Assembly: GCF_900177805.1 (NCBI RefSeq) | Contig: NZ_FXAX01000001.1 | Coordinates: 558,001-622,000, forward strand | Source of the DNA: Fibrobacter sp. UWB13 | GTDB taxonomy: Bacteria; Fibrobacterota; Fibrobacteria; Fibrobacterales; Fibrobacteraceae | DNA length: 64,000 nt | Reading direction: 5' to 3' | Part shown: positions 52,821 to 61,870 of the stretch, piece by piece | How positions within the stretch are numbered: the first letter of the stretch is position 1 | Layout of the letters: every line of letters starts with the position of its first letter | Translations under genes and position numbers: made by a program | The notes under the pieces: generated by a model | What the model was told of the DNA's origin: nothing | Databases searched by the model: none | The model's input: only the letters and a program-made list of their open reading frames with translations

Positions 52821-52835
52821 GCAAAAATCGTGCCA
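52821..52835 (-). promoter_or_regulatory. Sigma-54 promoter of dapF-dapL
   Basis: Minus-strand TGGCACGATTTTTGC fits TGGCAC-N5-TTGC with GG-N10-GC. Transcription should start near 52809, 26 bases before the dapF ATG. An imperfect TTACA-N5-AGTAA copy touches its upstream side (52839-52853). Confidence 0.85.
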
Positions 52836-52917
52836 CTTTTACAATTTCAGTAAAAGCGCTGATTTTGAAGTAATTTCGAGGATTTTGAAAATTAAGAGAT
52901 TTTCAGGAAATGAAATA

Positions 52918-52936
52918 TTTTACAAAATGTGTAAAA
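52918..52936 (-). promoter_or_regulatory. TTACA-N5-TGTAA activator-site candidate for dapF
   Basis: TTTTACAAAATGTGTAAAA, arms of 7 with a 5-base spacer, centred about 118 bases before the predicted dapF start. Another TTACA-N5-TGTAA is part of the gltD terminator stem (52951-52965). Confidence 0.6.
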
Positions 52937-52937
52937 A

Positions 52938-52973
52938 CAAGAAAAGAGTTTTACAAAAATTGTAAAACTCTTG
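52938..52973 (-). terminator. Terminator of gltBD
   Basis: On the minus strand AAGAGTTTTACA-attttt-GTAAAACTCTT is followed by TTCTTGTTTTT. Confidence 0.85.
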
Positions 52974-52994
52974 AGTTTCAGGAACGGAGATGTA

Positions 52995-54359
52995 TTACTT
53001 GAGTCGGTTTACGACCTGCTTAGCGCTTGCCATGGCGCGAACCACAAGCGAAGCTCCGTTAGCACAGTCACCGACCGCGTAAATGTTACGTGCTGGGTCC
53101 GGGATGATTGCCGTACGTGGCGTAAGTTTCAAACCCAAGTCGTTCACGAGGCCTTCAGCCGGAACGCCTGTAAAGCCCATGGCGAGCACGACCAAATCAG
53201 CTTCGATGATTTCCGTAGAATTCGGAACTTCATTCGGCTTGAGCGGCTTGCCGAGCGGAGACATGTCCCATTCGACACGGACTGCTTCGACACCGGCCAC
53301 ATGACCGTCTTTGACAATAAACTGTTTGGACGAAACATTCCAGCGACGTTCGCCGCCTTCGTGGTGTGCGTAGCTTGTGCGCAACAAGTACGGCCAATCC
53401 GGCCACGGCGTAGAGGGAGAACGAGTCTCAGGCGGCTTCGGCATGAATTCCACCTGGAGAACGCTCTTGCATCCTTCACGAATTGCTTTACCCACGCAGT
53501 CGTTACCCGTATCGCCACCGCCAATGATCAATACTTTTTTGCCCTTGGCATTGTACTTTTCCGGATCTTTGCAATCAGGCATTTCGGCACCGTGCAAGTA
53601 ATCAAGAGCAAGGTAAATGCCTTCGGCTTCACGGCCCGGGATTTTCAAGTCACGAGCGTTCGGCGTACCAATAGCGAGGAACGTGTAATCGAAATTGCGG
53701 TGGATGTATTCAGCAGAAATATCCTTGCCGATTTCGGTATTGCAAATAAACTTGATGCCAGCGGCTTCGAGGAGAGCTACGCGGCGGTCAATCACCTGCT
53801 TTTCGAGCTTCCAGTTCGGAATGCCGTAACGCAGAAGTCCACCCGGCTTTTCGTGCTTTTCGTAAACCGTCACGGCAAAGCCTTTGCGACGAAGTGCTTC
53901 GGCAGCAAACAAGCCTGCAGGACCAGCGCCAATCACGGCGGCGGTCTTTCCGTTCGGTTCAGCCGTCGGGAGGCTCACCCAGCCTTCTTCGAAGGCGGTT
54001 TCGATCATGAACTTTTCGACCTGACGGACCATCACAGCATCGTCATTCAAGTTACGTGTGCAGCAAGATTCGCAAAGAGCCGGACAAACGCGTCCCGTGA
54101 ATTCCGGGAAGAAAGCTGTCTTGCTAATGATATCGTAACCCTTGCGGATATCGCCTGCGGCAACCGCTTCGTTAAATTCCGGAACGAGGTTTCCAAGCGG
54201 GCAACCTGCGCCGTGGCAGAAAGGCACGCCGCAATTTGAGCAGCGACCGGCCTGAGCCACAATTTCAACGGCAGTCAACGGGCGTTCAACTTCTTTTACG
54301 TCCTTGACACGTTCATCAACCGGACGGTAAACATCTTGTATTCTCTGTACTGTTTCCAT
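52995..54359 (-). CDS. gltD: Glutamate synthase small subunit
   Basis: 454 aa. Takes electrons from NADPH to the large subunit. N-terminal Cys clusters for 4Fe-4S centres (CSNCGVPFCHGAGCPLGNLVPEF and CPALCESCC), FAD site AAVIGAGPAGLFAAEALRRKGFAVTVYE, and NADPH site KVLIIGGGDTGNDCVGKAI. The C-terminal GDCANGASLVVRAMASAKQVV closes the FAD domain. It follows gltB by 18 bases on the same strand with a GGAGG ribosome site. The terminator after it lies inside the dapF control region. Confidence 0.97.
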   Translation of the reverse strand: METVQRIQDVYRPVDERVKDVKEVERPLTAVEIVAQAGRCSNCGVPFCHGAGCPLGNLVPEFNEAVAAGDIRKGYDIISKTAFFPEFTGRVCPALCESCCTRNLNDDAVMVRQVEKFMIETAFEEGWVSLPTAEPNGKTAAVIGAGPAGLFAAEALRRKGFAVTVYEKHEKPGGLLRYGIPNWKLEKQVIDRRVALLEAAGIKFICNTEIGKDISAEYIHRNFDYTFLAIGTPNARDLKIPGREAEGIYLALDYLHGAEMPDCKDPEKYNAKGKKVLIIGGGDTGNDCVGKAIREGCKSVLQVEFMPKPPETRSPSTPWPDWPYLLRTSYAHHEGGERRWNVSSKQFIVKDGHVAGVEAVRVEWDMSPLGKPLKPNEVPNSTEIIEADLVVLAMGFTGVPAEGLVNDLGLKLTPRTAIIPDPARNIYAVGDCANGASLVVRAMASAKQVVNRLK

Positions 54360-54377
54360 TATATCCTCCGTACCGGT

Positions 54378-57300
54378 TTACTTCTGAGTGTGCATAGCTA
54401 AAGCGTGACGGTATTCAACCGGGAATACCTTTACAAATTTCGGACGGGCATCATTCCAGTCTTCGAGAATGCGCTTGCCCTTTGCAGAACCCGTAGCTTC
54501 GACGTGCTGCTTGATGATGTCGAGGAGTTCCTTTTCGCTTTCCGTACCCGGAAGCACGCTTTCAAGGTCCACAGAATCCACGTTGCAGCTCAAGTCAAAG
54601 TGACCCGTTTCGTCGTAGACGTAAGCGAGACCACCCGTCATACCGGCAGCGAAGTTCACGCCCACGCGACCGAGCACGACCACGCGACCACCCGTCATGT
54701 ATTCGCAACCATGGTCACCAACGCCTTCAGAAACGAGGAGCATACCGGAGTTACGGATACCGAAGCGTTCGCCAGCGAGACCGTTGATGAACACCTTACC
54801 GCTCGTGCCACCGTAACCGATGACGTTACCAGCGATGACGTTGTCTTCGGCCTTGAACGTTGCGTTGTGCGGCGGGCGAACGATAATCTTACCACCGCTG
54901 AGTCCCTTTGCCATAAAGTCGTTGACTTCACCTTCGAGGTCAAGCGTAACACCCGGAGCGAGGAATGCACCGAAGCTCTGGCCAGCAACACCCTGCAAAT
55001 GAATCTTGATCGTATCTTCCGGGAGACCCTTTGCACCGTAGAAGTCATCCACGTAGCCAGAAGTTTCTGTACCGACCGTACGGTCCGTGTTGTGGATCAT
55101 AGCGCAAAGTTCAACCGATTTGCCTTCCTTGAAGGAATCCTGCACGAACGGGAGAATTTCGCGGCGGTCAAAGTTGACAAGTTCTTCAGGAACGTAATTT
55201 TCGTCGTAAGACTTGCAGCCTTCAACAGTCTGGAAGACCTTGCTGAAGTCGAGGTGCTTTGCCTTGTAGAATTCAATAGCGTGGTTCACGTCGAGCAAGT
55301 CGCTACGGCCGCAGGCTTCATGGAGGCTCTTGAGACCGAGGCTTGCAAGGATTTCACGGACTTCGTCAGCGATGAAGAACAAGAAGTTCTTGACGTATTC
55401 CGGCTTGCCCTTGAAGTGCTTGCGGAGTTCCGGATCCTGCGTGGCAAGGCCCATCGGGCACTGGTTCGTATGGCAGCGGCGGTCCATAATGCAGCCGAGC
55501 GATACGAGCAAGTTCGTGGCAAAGCCAAATTCTTCGGCACCGAGGAGAGCGCCAATCACAACGTCACGACCGGTCTTGAGCTGACCATCGACCTGGAGCT
55601 TCACGCGGCCACGGAGATTGTTCAAAACGAGAGTCTGTTCCGCTTCCGCAATACCAAGTTCCCACGGGAGACCGGCATGCTTAATGGAAGTGAGCGGAGA
55701 TGCGCCCGTACCGCCATCGTGACCAGAGATGAGAACGACGTTTGCGTGAGCCTTGGCAACACCGGCTGCAATCGTACCGACACCGACTTCGGACACGAGC
55801 TTCACAGAAACACGAGCCTTCGGGTTGGAGTTGTGCAAGTCGTAAATGAGCTGAGCCAAGTCTTCGATGGAGTAAATATCGTGGTGCGGCGGCGGAGAAA
55901 TGAGCGACACGTTCGGGATAGAGTGACGCACTCGGGCCACAAATTCGTTCACCTTGCGAGCAGGGAGCTGACCACCTTCACCCGGCTTTGCACCCTGAGC
56001 CATCTTGATTTGCAAATCCTTAGCGTGACGGAGATAGTCAATTGTCACACCGAAACGACCAGAAGCGATCTGGCGAATAGCAGAGCTGCGGATTTCACCG
56101 TTCGGCCCCGGAGTATTGCGATCCGGGTCTTCACCACCTTCACCGCAGTTGCTCATGGCACCCACGCTGTTCATGGCGATAGCGATTGTTTCGTGAGCTT
56201 CCGGGCTCAAGGAGCCAAGGCTCATAGCGCCAGCGACAAAGTGCTTGACGATGCTTTCACGAGATTCGACTTCGGAAATGTCAATCGGAGTCGTTTCCTT
56301 GAACTTGAAGAGACCGCGGAGCGTTGCGAGGCGTTCGGACTGATCGTCAATGAGCTTGGAGTAAGCTTTGAACTTTTCGTAATCGCCCATCTGCACCGCC
56401 TGGCGGAATGCTGCGATAGACTGCGGAGTCCACAAGTGGCGTTCGCCTTCGCTGCGATAGCGGTACTGACCGCCTTCCTTGAGGACGCTGCTAGCGTCGG
56501 CAAGAGCGATATGGCAACGAGCGTCAATTTCCTGAGCGATTTCCTTGAGGCCGATACCTTCGATACGGCTTGCGGTACCCGGGAGGTACTTGTCGATAAA
56601 TTCGCGGTTGAGACCGACGGCTTCGAAAATCTGGGCGCTGCGGTAGCTGCGGAGCGTAGAGATACCCATCTTGGACATGATTTTCAAGAGGCCCTTGTCC
56701 ACAGCCTTGATGTAGTTGGCTGCTGCCGTGACCGGATCCACATTGATTTCGCCGGTATGGCACATGTTCGTGATGCTTTCGAGAGCGAGATACGGGTTGA
56801 TGACCGTTGCACCGTAACCGAGCAAAAGGGCAAAATGCATGACTTCGCGAACTTCACCAGACTGCACAATCAAACCGATTTCCGGGCGGACGCCAGCTTC
56901 GACGAGCGAGCGGTTCACGCAAGCGGTTGCCAAAAGCGACGGCATCGGGACATAGCCCCAATCCACGTTCTTATCGGAAAGGACGATGATGTTGAAGCCA
57001 TCCTGCACGGCGCGGATAGCATCGCCAGCGAGCTTCTGCAAAGCTTCTTCGAGAACTTCGCCATTGCCGCCAATCGGGAACTGCATCTTGAGCACCTTGG
57101 CGGTAAAGCTCTTGTCGCCGATGTTTTCGAAACGGCGGATTTCGTCTTCGGTCACGACCGGACGCGGAATCTTGATGAGGTGAGCCTGTTCCGGTGTTTC
57201 TTCGAGAATGTTGCCGTGGTTACCGATGTAGGTCGTAAGGCTCATCACGAGTTCTTCACGAATCGGGTCAATCGGCGGGTTCGTCACCTGGGCGAACAGC

Positions 57301-58799
57301 TGCTTGAAGTAGTTGAACAGCGGCTGCGGCTTGTCAGAAAGCACGGCGAGAGCGGCGTCGTTACCCATGGAACCGAGCGGTTCTGCGCCCGTCTTTGCCA
57401 TCGGCTGCAAAATTACGCTCAAATCTTCGGCAGAGTAACCAAAACGCTTCTGCTGGATGAGCAAATCGGCAGGAACGTCAGACGGATTGATTTCGCTGAA
57501 GAGGCCGCGAACGCTCATCTTGTTTTCGGCAACCCAGCGGCGGTACGGCTTGCTGCGGGCGACGAGAGCCTTCATTTCCGCATTCTTCAAGATGCGGTGG
57601 TTTTCAATATCGAGGTAAATGATTTCACCCGGTTTTAAACGACCCTTTTCTTCAACCTGGTCGTCGTCGATGTCGAGCACACCCGTTTCGGATGCCATGA
57701 CAAACAAACCGTCTTTACATAAAGTGTAACGTGCCGGACGGAGACCGTTGCGGTCCAAAATGGCACCAGCGTTCACGCCGTCGGAGAATGCGACAGCTGC
57801 CGGACCATCCCACGGTTCCATCAACATGGATTCGTATTCGAAGAAACCACGCACATCGCGGCCGAGGTAATGCTTTGCACCCCAAGCCTGCGGCATCATC
57901 ATGAGCATCGCATGCGGGAGGCTACGGCCAGCGGCCACCAAAAGTTCAAACATGTTGTCGAGGCTAGCGGAGTCGCTTTGGCCTGCGGCAATCAGCGGCA
58001 AGCACTTCTGCAAATCTTCGCCAATGCGGTCGCTCTTGAGGTACGGTTCACGAGCTTTGAGGCTATTCAAGTTTCCGCGGAGCGTGTTGATTTCGCCGTT
58101 GTGAGCGAGGTAGCGGAACGGATGGGCCAAAGGCCAGGTCGGGAACGTGTTGGTCGAATAACGCTGGTGGACAAGCGCGATAGCACTTTCGAAATCGTTA
58201 TCCTTCAAATCCTTGTAAAAGCCTTCGATCTGCGTTGCAAGCAAAAGGCCTTTATAAACAATCGTCTTGGAGCTGCAAGAGCAGATGTAGAGGTTCTTGA
58301 CAGACTTTTCGATTAAGCGACGAAGCACAAACAACTTGATTTCGAATGCTTCGTTCGATTCGAACTTGGAACCGTCAAAAATGTACTGACGGATATGCGG
58401 GAGCGTTTCGCGAGCCGTGTGACCGATAGCGGACGGGTCCACCGGAACTTCACGAATCTTGACGACCGGAGCACCTTCAGCAGCAGCGAGCTTTTCAATT
58501 TCTGCATCGGCAGAATCGGCTGCCACCGTATTTTCGACAAAGATCATCGCCACGCCGTAACGGGTCGGAAGATCGTTGTAGATTTTGTGGAAGAACTTGT
58601 GCGGCATCGAAAGCAAAAGGCCGGCACCATCACCCGTTTCCGGATCGCCACCCGTTGCACCACGATGGAGGAGGCGCTTTAAGACGGTGATACCCTGGAC
58701 AACAATCTGGTGAGAAGCGATATTATTTATATTGGCGACCAAGCCGACGCCGCAGGCGTCATGTTCGTTGGCTGGATCATAAAGAGCTTGTGCTTGCAT
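54378..58799 (-). CDS. gltB: Glutamate synthase large subunit
   Basis: 1473 aa from ATG 58799. A longer frame to 58877 crosses the sigma-54 promoter, so it cannot be the start. Makes two glutamates from glutamine and 2-oxoglutarate. Class II amidotransferase domain with Cys16 (EHDACGVGLVANI), which normally becomes the N-terminus after removal of a short leader. Then the central domain, the FMN domain with SLGSLSPEAHETIAIAMNSVGAMSNCGEGGEDP and GHDGGTGASPLTSIKHAGLPWELG, the 3Fe-4S cluster CIMDRRCHTNQCPMGLATQ, and the GXGXG beta-helix (GLSGGKIIVRPP... GNVIGYGGTSGKVFINGLAGERFG). AAAAGGATTTCT is the ribosome site. With gltD it forms the main ammonium assimilation route under low nitrogen. Confidence 0.98.
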   Translation of the reverse strand: MQAQALYDPANEHDACGVGLVANINNIASHQIVVQGITVLKRLLHRGATGGDPETGDGAGLLLSMPHKFFHKIYNDLPTRYGVAMIFVENTVAADSADAEIEKLAAAEGAPVVKIREVPVDPSAIGHTARETLPHIRQYIFDGSKFESNEAFEIKLFVLRRLIEKSVKNLYICSCSSKTIVYKGLLLATQIEGFYKDLKDNDFESAIALVHQRYSTNTFPTWPLAHPFRYLAHNGEINTLRGNLNSLKAREPYLKSDRIGEDLQKCLPLIAAGQSDSASLDNMFELLVAAGRSLPHAMLMMMPQAWGAKHYLGRDVRGFFEYESMLMEPWDGPAAVAFSDGVNAGAILDRNGLRPARYTLCKDGLFVMASETGVLDIDDDQVEEKGRLKPGEIIYLDIENHRILKNAEMKALVARSKPYRRWVAENKMSVRGLFSEINPSDVPADLLIQQKRFGYSAEDLSVILQPMAKTGAEPLGSMGNDAALAVLSDKPQPLFNYFKQLFAQVTNPPIDPIREELVMSLTTYIGNHGNILEETPEQAHLIKIPRPVVTEDEIRRFENIGDKSFTAKVLKMQFPIGGNGEVLEEALQKLAGDAIRAVQDGFNIIVLSDKNVDWGYVPMPSLLATACVNRSLVEAGVRPEIGLIVQSGEVREVMHFALLLGYGATVINPYLALESITNMCHTGEINVDPVTAAANYIKAVDKGLLKIMSKMGISTLRSYRSAQIFEAVGLNREFIDKYLPGTASRIEGIGLKEIAQEIDARCHIALADASSVLKEGGQYRYRSEGERHLWTPQSIAAFRQAVQMGDYEKFKAYSKLIDDQSERLATLRGLFKFKETTPIDISEVESRESIVKHFVAGAMSLGSLSPEAHETIAIAMNSVGAMSNCGEGGEDPDRNTPGPNGEIRSSAIRQIASGRFGVTIDYLRHAKDLQIKMAQGAKPGEGGQLPARKVNEFVARVRHSIPNVSLISPPPHHDIYSIEDLAQLIYDLHNSNPKARVSVKLVSEVGVGTIAAGVAKAHANVVLISGHDGGTGASPLTSIKHAGLPWELGIAEAEQTLVLNNLRGRVKLQVDGQLKTGRDVVIGALLGAEEFGFATNLLVSLGCIMDRRCHTNQCPMGLATQDPELRKHFKGKPEYVKNFLFFIADEVREILASLGLKSLHEACGRSDLLDVNHAIEFYKAKHLDFSKVFQTVEGCKSYDENYVPEELVNFDRREILPFVQDSFKEGKSVELCAMIHNTDRTVGTETSGYVDDFYGAKGLPEDTIKIHLQGVAGQSFGAFLAPGVTLDLEGEVNDFMAKGLSGGKIIVRPPHNATFKAEDNVIAGNVIGYGGTSGKVFINGLAGERFGIRNSGMLLVSEGVGDHGCEYMTGGRVVVLGRVGVNFAAGMTGGLAYVYDETGHFDLSCNVDSVDLESVLPGTESEKELLDIIKQHVEATGSAKGKRILEDWNDARPKFVKVFPVEYRHALAMHTQK

Positions 58800-58829
58800 A
58801 GAAATCCTTTTTAGTTTTTGCGCCCTATA

Positions 58830-58845
58830 TGCAAAAACTGTGCCA
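58830..58845 (-). promoter_or_regulatory. Sigma-54 promoter of gltBD
   Basis: Minus-strand TGGCACAGTTTTTGCA matches TGGCAC-N5-TTGCA with GG-N10-GC. Predicted start near 58819, 20 bases before the gltB ATG. Confidence 0.88.
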
Positions 58846-58983
58846 ACTCGCGACAAAATGCGTAAAGCCCGCTTCAATTCATGAAAAAGCGGTTAAAAAT
58901 GTAAAAGAAAGAAATTTCTGAACAGAATCTCTAAAATTTGATGCAAACATGATTTACAGTTTTTGAAATTAAATTTTGAATTT

Positions 58984-58998
58984 TTACAAAATACGTAA
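58984..58998 (-). promoter_or_regulatory. TTACA-N5-CGTAA activator-site candidate for gltB
   Basis: TTACAAAATACGTAA, one mismatch from the glnK and dapF sites, centred about 172 bases before the predicted gltB start. The region between (58846-58983) is A/T-rich with no other clear feature. Confidence 0.5.
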
Positions 58999-59071
58999 AA
59001 TTAGAAAGCTATTCCAAAAGTTTTCCAAAATGTTGTTGTAAATCAACTATTTTTGTATTATAACATTCAAG

Positions 59072-60592
59072 ATGACTAATATGATGAAAAAATTCAAGTT
59101 TGGATCCTTTGGGGCGTTGGCAATTTTATTGGTTTTTATTTACGCATGCAGTGACAACGGAACCGATAGTGATTATCCGCGAACAAAATATCCCCAAATA
59201 AAAGATTACTCAAGAAAGACAATTGTGGGTACAGTCATCAACGCCGACAGCGTCCCCCAAGCTCACGCTCGAATCTATATTACCGGAGTTGATTCCACCA
59301 CTCAACACGCCTATATCATGGATTCAACCGAAGCCGATAAAAATGGATATTATTCCATCGTTACAGATGGCGATAAACACCGTTACAGATTGCTTGCCAA
59401 AACGACGACCGATCCCGACACGTTATTTGGATTTGAAACCTACGTTTATACACTTTGGGACACCCCTTATCCAGACACGTTTGAATTCAATATAGAAGTC
59501 GGTGAACCGGCCTCAGTGCAATTCTATTTACGCTATAGAGATTACGATTCCATCTGCCTGGAAGGTTCCTTTGCCTGCGCCACAATTACCGAAAACGATC
59601 GAGAAAAAGGCTTTGTCATCATTCGTGACGTACCTCCTGGATTTTACGAAACTTACACAGGTTGGAGAGATGGCAAAGCCAATGCCAACCCATTACTACT
59701 GAGGCCCAAACATATTCGGGCTGGTTCAACGTATTACTGGGCAAACGGTTTTTTAAAAGGACACGAAGCCGGAACTTTGGATCTCTCGATTCCGCCCAAA
59801 GCTTTAGCTATTTTAGACTCAGCAAAGCTCCCCCACATATTAAATAACCTCATCATCCCTGTCTTTAAAAAAGAAAATTACGATGCTCTAATGGATGATC
59901 GCGGGAACGAAATAATAATGTCCAAAGCCAAAAACGAAACGGATTCAAGCCGTTTTTGGATAATTCCCGATTCCATAGGTTATGCCAATCAAAAGATTCG
60001 ATGGATTGACGCATTCGATCAAAATGAACAACGGCAAAAAAGAAACCTTTGGCTCCTTTATTCAAAAATCAATGCGGACTCCATTGATATAGGTTATGAT
60101 TTTAACCCTTGGGATTCTAGCTACGCTCTTAGTTTCTGGATTGAATCTCTCAGCGACTCACGCAAACAAGTCTCGCTAGTCTCGGTCGGCAACGATTCTC
60201 TTGGTTTCAAAATAACCCAATGCCCCAAAAACACCCAACAAATTTGCATGAGAATTTTAGATAAAAATGATTCGACCTCTATAGATTCGACAATTTACTG
60301 CAGTGAAAAAATTTTTGATAGCAAACGCCACCACTTATCGATAGTTATCCACAAAGACCTTGTGATGATCGCAATAGATGGCAAAACAGTCTACGAAACC
60401 AGTATGGATTTAACAATGAATTTCTTTAAGGCGCTTCGATACTCGATAATTGGCGATATTCCAATGAAAGATTTTATCGTGTACAAAATGGACAAAGACA
60501 TTCGCACCCCCAAAGACAACGACTGGACACGCCTCAAGGCATGGCTTATGGCATTTTATGAACTTCAAGCCTCTGTTTCATCAGATAAATGA
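59072..60592 (+). CDS. Large lipoprotein with carboxypeptidase-regulatory-like and LamG-like domains
   Basis: 506 aa. Signal peptide with lipobox (ALAILLVFIYAC, Cys27). Residues 50-130 (KTIVGTVINADSVPQAHARIYITGVDSTTQ... TEADKNGYYSIVTDG) follow the carboxypeptidase regulatory-domain pattern, a seven-strand fold common in surface proteins. Residues 330-470 (DSSYALSFWIESLSDSRKQVSLVSVGNDSLGFKI... HHLSIVIHKDLVMIAIDGKTVYE) look like a LamG/concanavalin-type sandwich and may bind carbohydrate. ATGs occur at codons 1, 4 and 5; no ribosome site. TATAAC lies 13 bases before the first ATG. Function unknown; likely exposed on a membrane surface. Confidence 0.82.
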   Translation: MTNMMKKFKFGSFGALAILLVFIYACSDNGTDSDYPRTKYPQIKDYSRKTIVGTVINADSVPQAHARIYITGVDSTTQHAYIMDSTEADKNGYYSIVTDGDKHRYRLLAKTTTDPDTLFGFETYVYTLWDTPYPDTFEFNIEVGEPASVQFYLRYRDYDSICLEGSFACATITENDREKGFVIIRDVPPGFYETYTGWRDGKANANPLLLRPKHIRAGSTYYWANGFLKGHEAGTLDLSIPPKALAILDSAKLPHILNNLIIPVFKKENYDALMDDRGNEIIMSKAKNETDSSRFWIIPDSIGYANQKIRWIDAFDQNEQRQKRNLWLLYSKINADSIDIGYDFNPWDSSYALSFWIESLSDSRKQVSLVSVGNDSLGFKITQCPKNTQQICMRILDKNDSTSIDSTIYCSEKIFDSKRHHLSIVIHKDLVMIAIDGKTVYETSMDLTMNFFKALRYSIIGDIPMKDFIVYKMDKDIRTPKDNDWTRLKAWLMAFYELQASVSSDK

Positions 60593-60740
60593 TGCGATTT
60601 ACAAATTTTGACGCTAAATTTCGCAATTTTTTCGGTTACGAATCGTGAAAATTGAGGTTTGTTTAATTTTATAAGAAAAATTTAAGTTTTATAACATATT
60701 TGTGGACAAAAATTGGAAAATGAGCGCTGTTTAAAAATTT

Positions 60741-60748
60741 TAAATTTG
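60741..60748 (+). promoter_or_regulatory. TAnnTTTG promoter box for a leaderless mRNA
   Basis: TAAATTTG starts 13 bases before the ATG at 60754 with only GCGCC between box and ATG. It is an exact match to the Bacteroidota -7 consensus, with no room for a ribosome site. Confidence 0.55.
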
Positions 60749-60753
60749 GCGCC

Positions 60754-61377
60754 ATGATTAATTTTATCAAGTCTATTTACTCCGGTTTGTGCATCGGGCT
60801 CGGCGGAACGGTTTACCTTTCTTGCGACAATAAGATTCTCGGATCATTCTTGTTCGGACTCGGTCTTTTTACGATTTTGAATTTCGGATTCAACCTTTTT
60901 ACGGGTAAGGTCGGCTATTTCGTCAACAATAAGATTAATTATTGGGGATTTTTAGGAATTGTTTGGCTCGGAAATTTCATAGGAACGTTCGTTTTCGCGA
61001 AGTTAATGGCTGCGACTCGCTATGGTGCGGCACTTCAGGCGAAAGCAAATGCTCTTTGCGTTATCAAGGACGGCGATGGTTTTGCTAGTTTGCTCGTGCT
61101 CGGAATTTTCTGCGGGATGCTCATGTTCATTGCAGCAGATGGCTACAAGACCGTAGAAAACCAGGTCGGGAAAGTTTTCATCGTGTTCCTCCCGGTGATG
61201 GTCTTTATCTTGAGCGGTTTCGAGCACTGCATTGCAGACATGTTCTATTTCTCGCTTGCAGGCGATTTTTCAATGACAATGCTCAAGGCGCTTGTCGCGA
61301 TTACGATTGGCAATTCCATTGGCGGTGGGCTCATCCCGCTGATGCAAAAGTTGAACGCCAAGTCCGCAAAAGCGTAA
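60754..61377 (+). CDS. Formate/nitrite transporter family channel
   Basis: 207 aa with about six hydrophobic helices. The FNT signature regions are present: GLCIGLGGTVYLS, the LFTGKVGY loop after helix 2, and GFEHCIADMFYFSL, which holds the pore His of FocA/NirC. At 207 aa it is shorter than FocA (about 280) and near the compact end of the family. It should carry a small monovalent anion (formate, nitrite or hydrosulfide) across the inner membrane. Formate is a fermentation product of such anaerobes, but substrate cannot be read from the sequence. It stands alone, with a hairpin CACCCTTTTTACAAAGGGTG just after the stop. Confidence 0.87.
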   Translation: MINFIKSIYSGLCIGLGGTVYLSCDNKILGSFLFGLGLFTILNFGFNLFTGKVGYFVNNKINYWGFLGIVWLGNFIGTFVFAKLMAATRYGAALQAKANALCVIKDGDGFASLLVLGIFCGMLMFIAADGYKTVENQVGKVFIVFLPVMVFILSGFEHCIADMFYFSLAGDFSMTMLKALVAITIGNSIGGGLIPLMQKLNAKSAKA

Positions 61378-61469
61378 ATAAGCGAATTTACACCCTTTTT
61401 ACAAAGGGTGCCTTGCCAAAAAATCTATATAACTTACATTTCTTTTGCGTTTCTGAGTAATGCGCTGTG

Positions 61470-61498
61470 GCATCCAAAAATTTGGATGTCTTTTTTTA
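61470..61498 (+). terminator. Terminator between the FNT gene and the toxin-antitoxin region
   Basis: CATCCAAA-aa-TTTGGATG followed by TCTTTTTTT. Confidence 0.88.
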
Positions 61499-61516
61499 AT
61501 TTAAGGAGATAAGCGC

Positions 61517-61588
61517 ATGAAAGATCCATCACAAAACGACATTAAAAATATAAAGATTCCATTTACAAAAATAATCAATGACGAATAA
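61517..61588 (+). CDS. Possible 23-residue peptide
   Basis: ATG at 61517 has a near-perfect ribosome site (TAAGGAGAT) seven bases upstream and opens a frame of 23 codons, MKDPSQNDIKNIKIPFTKI and INDE, ending 18 bases before the toxin gene. It could be a leader peptide or the start of a lost gene. Its only support is the strong ribosome site in an otherwise A/T-rich gap. Confidence 0.35.
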   Translation: MKDPSQNDIKNIKIPFTKIINDE

Positions 61589-61606
61589 TCAAAAATTGAT
61601 TATATT

Positions 61607-61870
61607 ATGTATAATGTGACCGTAACAAAACGGGCTCAGAAAAATGCAATGACTATGCCTAAAGCTGTACAAAATAAGTTTAAGGCTCTTCTGCAATCAT
61701 TGAAAGTTTCTGGTCCGATTCAACCACTATTTTGGCATTACTCAAAACTTGGAAACGAGACATACCATTGTCATCTCGCTTTAAATTGGGTAGCATGCTG
61801 GACTTGTAAAGACGGATCTATAAATATAGAGGTGTACTATGCTGGCAGTCGTGAAAAGGCCCCGTATTGA
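61607..61870 (+). CDS. RelE/HigB-like toxin
   Basis: 87 aa. Short RelE-superfamily protein: N-terminal strand and helix pair (YNVTVTKRAQKNAMTMPKAVQNKFKALLQSL), then beta strands (TYHCHLALNWVACWTCKDGSINIEVYYAGSREKAPY), where the Tyr and Arg-Glu-Lys at the end are in the place of the usual catalytic residues. Toxin before antitoxin, with 32 bases of overlap, is the HigBA order. No ribosome site is seen before the ATG. Confidence 0.83.
   Translation: MYNVTVTKRAQKNAMTMPKAVQNKFKALLQSLKVSGPIQPLFWHYSKLGNETYHCHLALNWVACWTCKDGSINIEVYYAGSREKAPY

Noticed and set aside
54405-57638. 1077-codon plus-strand frame opposite gltB
   Set aside because: Rich in Val, Glu, Arg and His as expected from antisense of biased codons, no start signal, and gltB is fully conserved on the other strand.
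58800-58877. Longer gltB start at 58877
   Set aside because: It would place the sigma-54 promoter inside the coding sequence, and the extra 26 residues precede the expected N-terminus of the amidotransferase domain.
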